DNA from: Methylobacterium sp. E-005
GTDB taxonomy: Bacteria; Pseudomonadota; Alphaproteobacteria; Rhizobiales; Beijerinckiaceae
Assembly (NCBI RefSeq): GCF_022829725.1
Contig: NZ_JAKSYG010000240.1
Location: 1-64,000 of the forward strand
Length of the DNA: 64,000 nucleotides
Direction: 5' to 3'
This document shows positions 62,081 to 64,000 of the stretch, one piece after another; position 1 is the stretch's first letter, and each line of letters starts with the position of its first letter. The notes beneath the pieces were generated by a model. The model did not search any database, was not told the origin of the DNA, and worked only from the letters and a program-made list of their open reading frames with translations. Made by a program: the position numbers and the translations under genes.

Positions 62081-62986
62081 ATGCCCCGCCCCGAGATCAA
62101 CCGCGCCGGCGAGATGGACGTGTTCGTTTGCGTGGTCGAACAGGGCGGGTTCTCGGCGGCCGCGCGGACCCGACGGATGACGCCCTCCGCGGTAAGCAAG
62201 CTCGTCGCCCGGCTGGAGGCGCGGCTCGGCACCCGGCTGGTCAACCGGTCAACGCGGGCCTTCCAGCTCACGCCGGAGGGCTGCACCTTCTACGAGCGGG
62301 CGACCCGGATCCTGGCCGATATCGCGGAGGCGGAGGGGGCCGCGCGGGCCGGGGAGCAGCCGGTCGGCCGGATCCGGCTCACGACCAGCGCCTCATACGC
62401 CACACACGTCCTGGCGCCGAACCTGCCGGACTTCCAGGACCGCTATCCGGGCGTCACCCTCGATCTCGTGCAGACCGACCGGGTCGTCGATCTCCTGGCG
62501 GAGCGGACCGACGTGGCGGTGCGCGCCGGAGGGTTGAAGCAATCCCAGCTCGTCGCGCGCAAGCTCGGGGAGACCGGGATGGTGATCGTCGGCGCGCCGG
62601 CCTATCTCGACCGCTTCGGCCGACCGGAGACGGTGGCGGATCTCGACGGCCACAACCGGCTCGGCCTGGGCTACGTCCGCACGGTCGAGGGCTGGCCGAT
62701 GCGGCAGGGCGAGGCCACGGTTCTCGTACCCGTCACCGGGCGCGTGCAGGCGAGCGACGGCGAGGCGCTCCGCCAGTTGGCGCTGACCGGCAACGGGCTC
62801 GCGCGGCTCACGCGTTTCACCGTGCGGGCGGACATCGCGGCCGGCCGCCTCGTCCCGGTCCTGGAGCCGCTCAATCCCGGGGACCGGGAGGCCTTCCACG
62901 CGGTCCATGTCGGCCAGGGCGGCCCCGTGCCGGCGCGGGTGCGCGCGCTCCTCGACTTCCTCGCCGAACGCGGCCGCGTCTCATGA
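62081..62986 (+). CDS. LysR-type transcriptional regulator
   Basis: A 301-residue LTTR. N-terminal winged helix: FVCVVEQGGFSAAARTRRMTPSAVSKLVARLEARLGTRL (key GGFSAAARTRRMTPSAVSK), then an effector domain with RIRLTTSASYATHVLAPNLPDF and the family end GREAFHAVHVGQGGPVPARVRALLDFL-like sequence. It belongs to the group of LTTRs that regulate an adjacent divergent oxidoreductase. A LysR box (T-N11-A) may lie in 61940-62080, but I cannot assign it by eye. Confidence 0.92.
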   Translation: MPRPEINRAGEMDVFVCVVEQGGFSAAARTRRMTPSAVSKLVARLEARLGTRLVNRSTRAFQLTPEGCTFYERATRILADIAEAEGAARAGEQPVGRIRLTTSASYATHVLAPNLPDFQDRYPGVTLDLVQTDRVVDLLAERTDVAVRAGGLKQSQLVARKLGETGMVIVGAPAYLDRFGRPETVADLDGHNRLGLGYVRTVEGWPMRQGEATVLVPVTGRVQASDGEALRQLALTGNGLARLTRFTVRADIAAGRLVPVLEPLNPGDREAFHAVHVGQGGPVPARVRALLDFLAERGRVS

Positions 62987-63002
62987 ACGGTGCGACCGGT
63001 CC

Positions 63003-64000
63003 TCAAGCCGCCGCCAGGGCGTAGCGCGTGCGCAGGCGCAGGCCGAACACCGCCATCATGAATAGGCAGCAGGTCGCGTTGTTGCCGTTCCACAGCACCG
63101 TCTCGAACGAGGCCGAGACGAGGCCCAGGAACCACAGCCTGAGAAACAGCATCGTCTCCGCGTCGAGCCGGCCACCGCCGGCCACGCGCTGCAGGTCGCG
63201 CACCGGCGCCAGCACGAAGGCCGCCACGGTCAGCACCAGGAACGGCAGGCCGCCGATCAGCGCCGTGTCGAGATAGGCGTTGTGGGCGTGATCCACCGTG
63301 TTGACCCAGGTCAGCTCCTCGGAGCCGGCATACATGGTCCGCTCGGTCATCCAGAACGCGCCGATCCCCCAGCCGCGCCAGGGGCGGATCAGGATGTTGT
63401 CGATGGCGAACTGCCAGATCTCGCTGCGCCCGGTGAAGGTCGCGTCGGTCAGCAGCGACCCGACCGCCTCCTGGATCGGCGGAATCAGCACCGAGCCGAT
63501 GGAGACCAGCGAGAACCCGACCACCGGGCCGAGCAACAGCAGGCCCCGGGCAAACCCGCCTTTCAGCACCTGACAGAGACCCGTCACGCCGAGGATCACC
63601 GGCAGCAGCAGGATCGCGGTCTTCGAGCCGCTCGCCAGCAGAAACCCGGCTGCCAGCAGCACGATGGCCCAGCCGAGGAACCGGCTGGCGGCGGTGGCGA
63701 CGTAGAGGCCGACGATCACAAGGATCACCATGGCGGCCCCGGCCTCGTTCTTCTGCGGGAAGATCCCGCGCCAGAGGCCCGGATGGCTCGGGTCGGAATT
63801 GACGTCGAAGGCCGAATGGATGGCGAGGTTCGGGACGAGGGCCACAGCCAGATAGGAGGAGAGCACGATCACCAGGGCCGCCCCGGCCAGACTCAGGGCC
63901 AGTTGCCGTGGGGACCGGGCAACAATGAGGACGCCCGCCGAGAGCATCGCGGCGATCACGAACAGCGCCAGCCGGCGCAGCGACAGGCTCGGCTCGATCG
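63003..64000 (-). CDS. O-antigen ligase family membrane protein (N-terminus cut off)
   Basis: Multi-pass inner-membrane protein that transfers an oligosaccharide to lipid A core or to a protein (WaaL/Wzy/PglL superfamily). The C-terminal 332 residues are present and the frame stays open to the window edge. Many hydrophobic helices are seen, with the family loop TGRSEIWQFAIDNILIRPWRGWGIGAFW and HAHNAYLDTALIGG, which holds the conserved His and Arg. FQKNE-like IFPQKNEAGAAM early in the segment is also typical. Substrate unknown; a glycosyltransferase of unknown target is at 4791. Confidence 0.88.
   Translation of the reverse strand, partial: IEPSLSLRRLALFVIAAMLSAGVLIVARSPRQLALSLAGAALVIVLSSYLAVALVPNLAIHSAFDVNSDPSHPGLWRGIFPQKNEAGAAMVILVIVGLYVATAASRFLGWAIVLLAAGFLLASGSKTAILLLPVILGVTGLCQVLKGGFARGLLLLGPVVGFSLVSIGSVLIPPIQEAVGSLLTDATFTGRSEIWQFAIDNILIRPWRGWGIGAFWMTERTMYAGSEELTWVNTVDHAHNAYLDTALIGGLPFLVLTVAAFVLAPVRDLQRVAGGGRLDAETMLFLRLWFLGLVSASFETVLWNGNNATCCLFMMAVFGLRLRTRYALAAA

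Overview
The window is a 64-kb stretch of a GC-rich alphaproteobacterial chromosome, most likely Methylobacterium or a close relative in the Rhizobiales. The evidence is the two-piece (permuted) tmRNA gene, a PQQ-dependent dehydrogenase, paired EgtB/EgtD ergothioneine genes, several methyl-accepting chemotaxis proteins, a tartrate dehydrogenase, GTG and TTG starts, and overlapping GTGA gene junctions. I see no prophage, insertion sequence, integrase or CRISPR array. Both edges cut genes: ruvB on the left and an O-antigen-ligase-like membrane protein on the right.

Layout. 0-5 kb: ruvB (partial), small secreted proteins, a GGDEF protein with a damaged receiver domain, a LuxR-type regulator and a poxvirus-like topoisomerase IB. 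5-12 kb: a glycosyltransferase, a methyltransferase, an FMN reductase, cytochrome b561, a protease-inhibitor-like lipid-free secreted protein coupled to a D-2-hydroxyacid dehydrogenase, then leuC followed by tRNA-Leu(CAG) and a clear terminator. 12-17 kb: a membrane GGDEF-EAL protein, the permuted ssrA gene and a ferritin-like protein. 17-27 kb: a DHH phosphoesterase overlapping an SDR, tartrate dehydrogenase, a solitary Cache protein, murI, and egtB-egtD followed closely by a membrane class III adenylate cyclase. 27-37 kb: an envelope and proteostasis block with a DegP/DegS-like protease, a small secreted protein, a membrane J-domain protein, a D,D-carboxypeptidase with SPOR domain, a phasin, clpS-clpA and a flavin amine oxidase.

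37-47 kb holds the most unusual arrangement: the three structural genes of an SMC-like MksFEB/Wadjet JetABC complex, all on the minus strand, but with a chemotaxis receptor gene on the opposite strand and a 114-bp nested palindrome wedged between jetB and jetC. No JetD/MksG nuclease gene is present in the window. A second, paralogous receptor gene lies in inverted orientation on the other side of jetAB. 47-64 kb: an OprB porin with a strikingly AT-rich upstream region, coaBC, an undecaprenyl diphosphate synthase, a membrane protein and winged-helix regulator pair, uvrB with a long extra N-terminus, an ankyrin protein, a HigBA-type toxin-antitoxin pair, a PQQ dehydrogenase, a thioesterase, a YbdK-like ligase, a divergent aldo-keto reductase/LysR pair and the partial ligase.

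All functional calls are read from the sequence and from memory of protein families; no database search was possible. Gene starts were chosen from the position of ribosome-binding sequences, signal peptides, family start motifs and overlaps with upstream stops.
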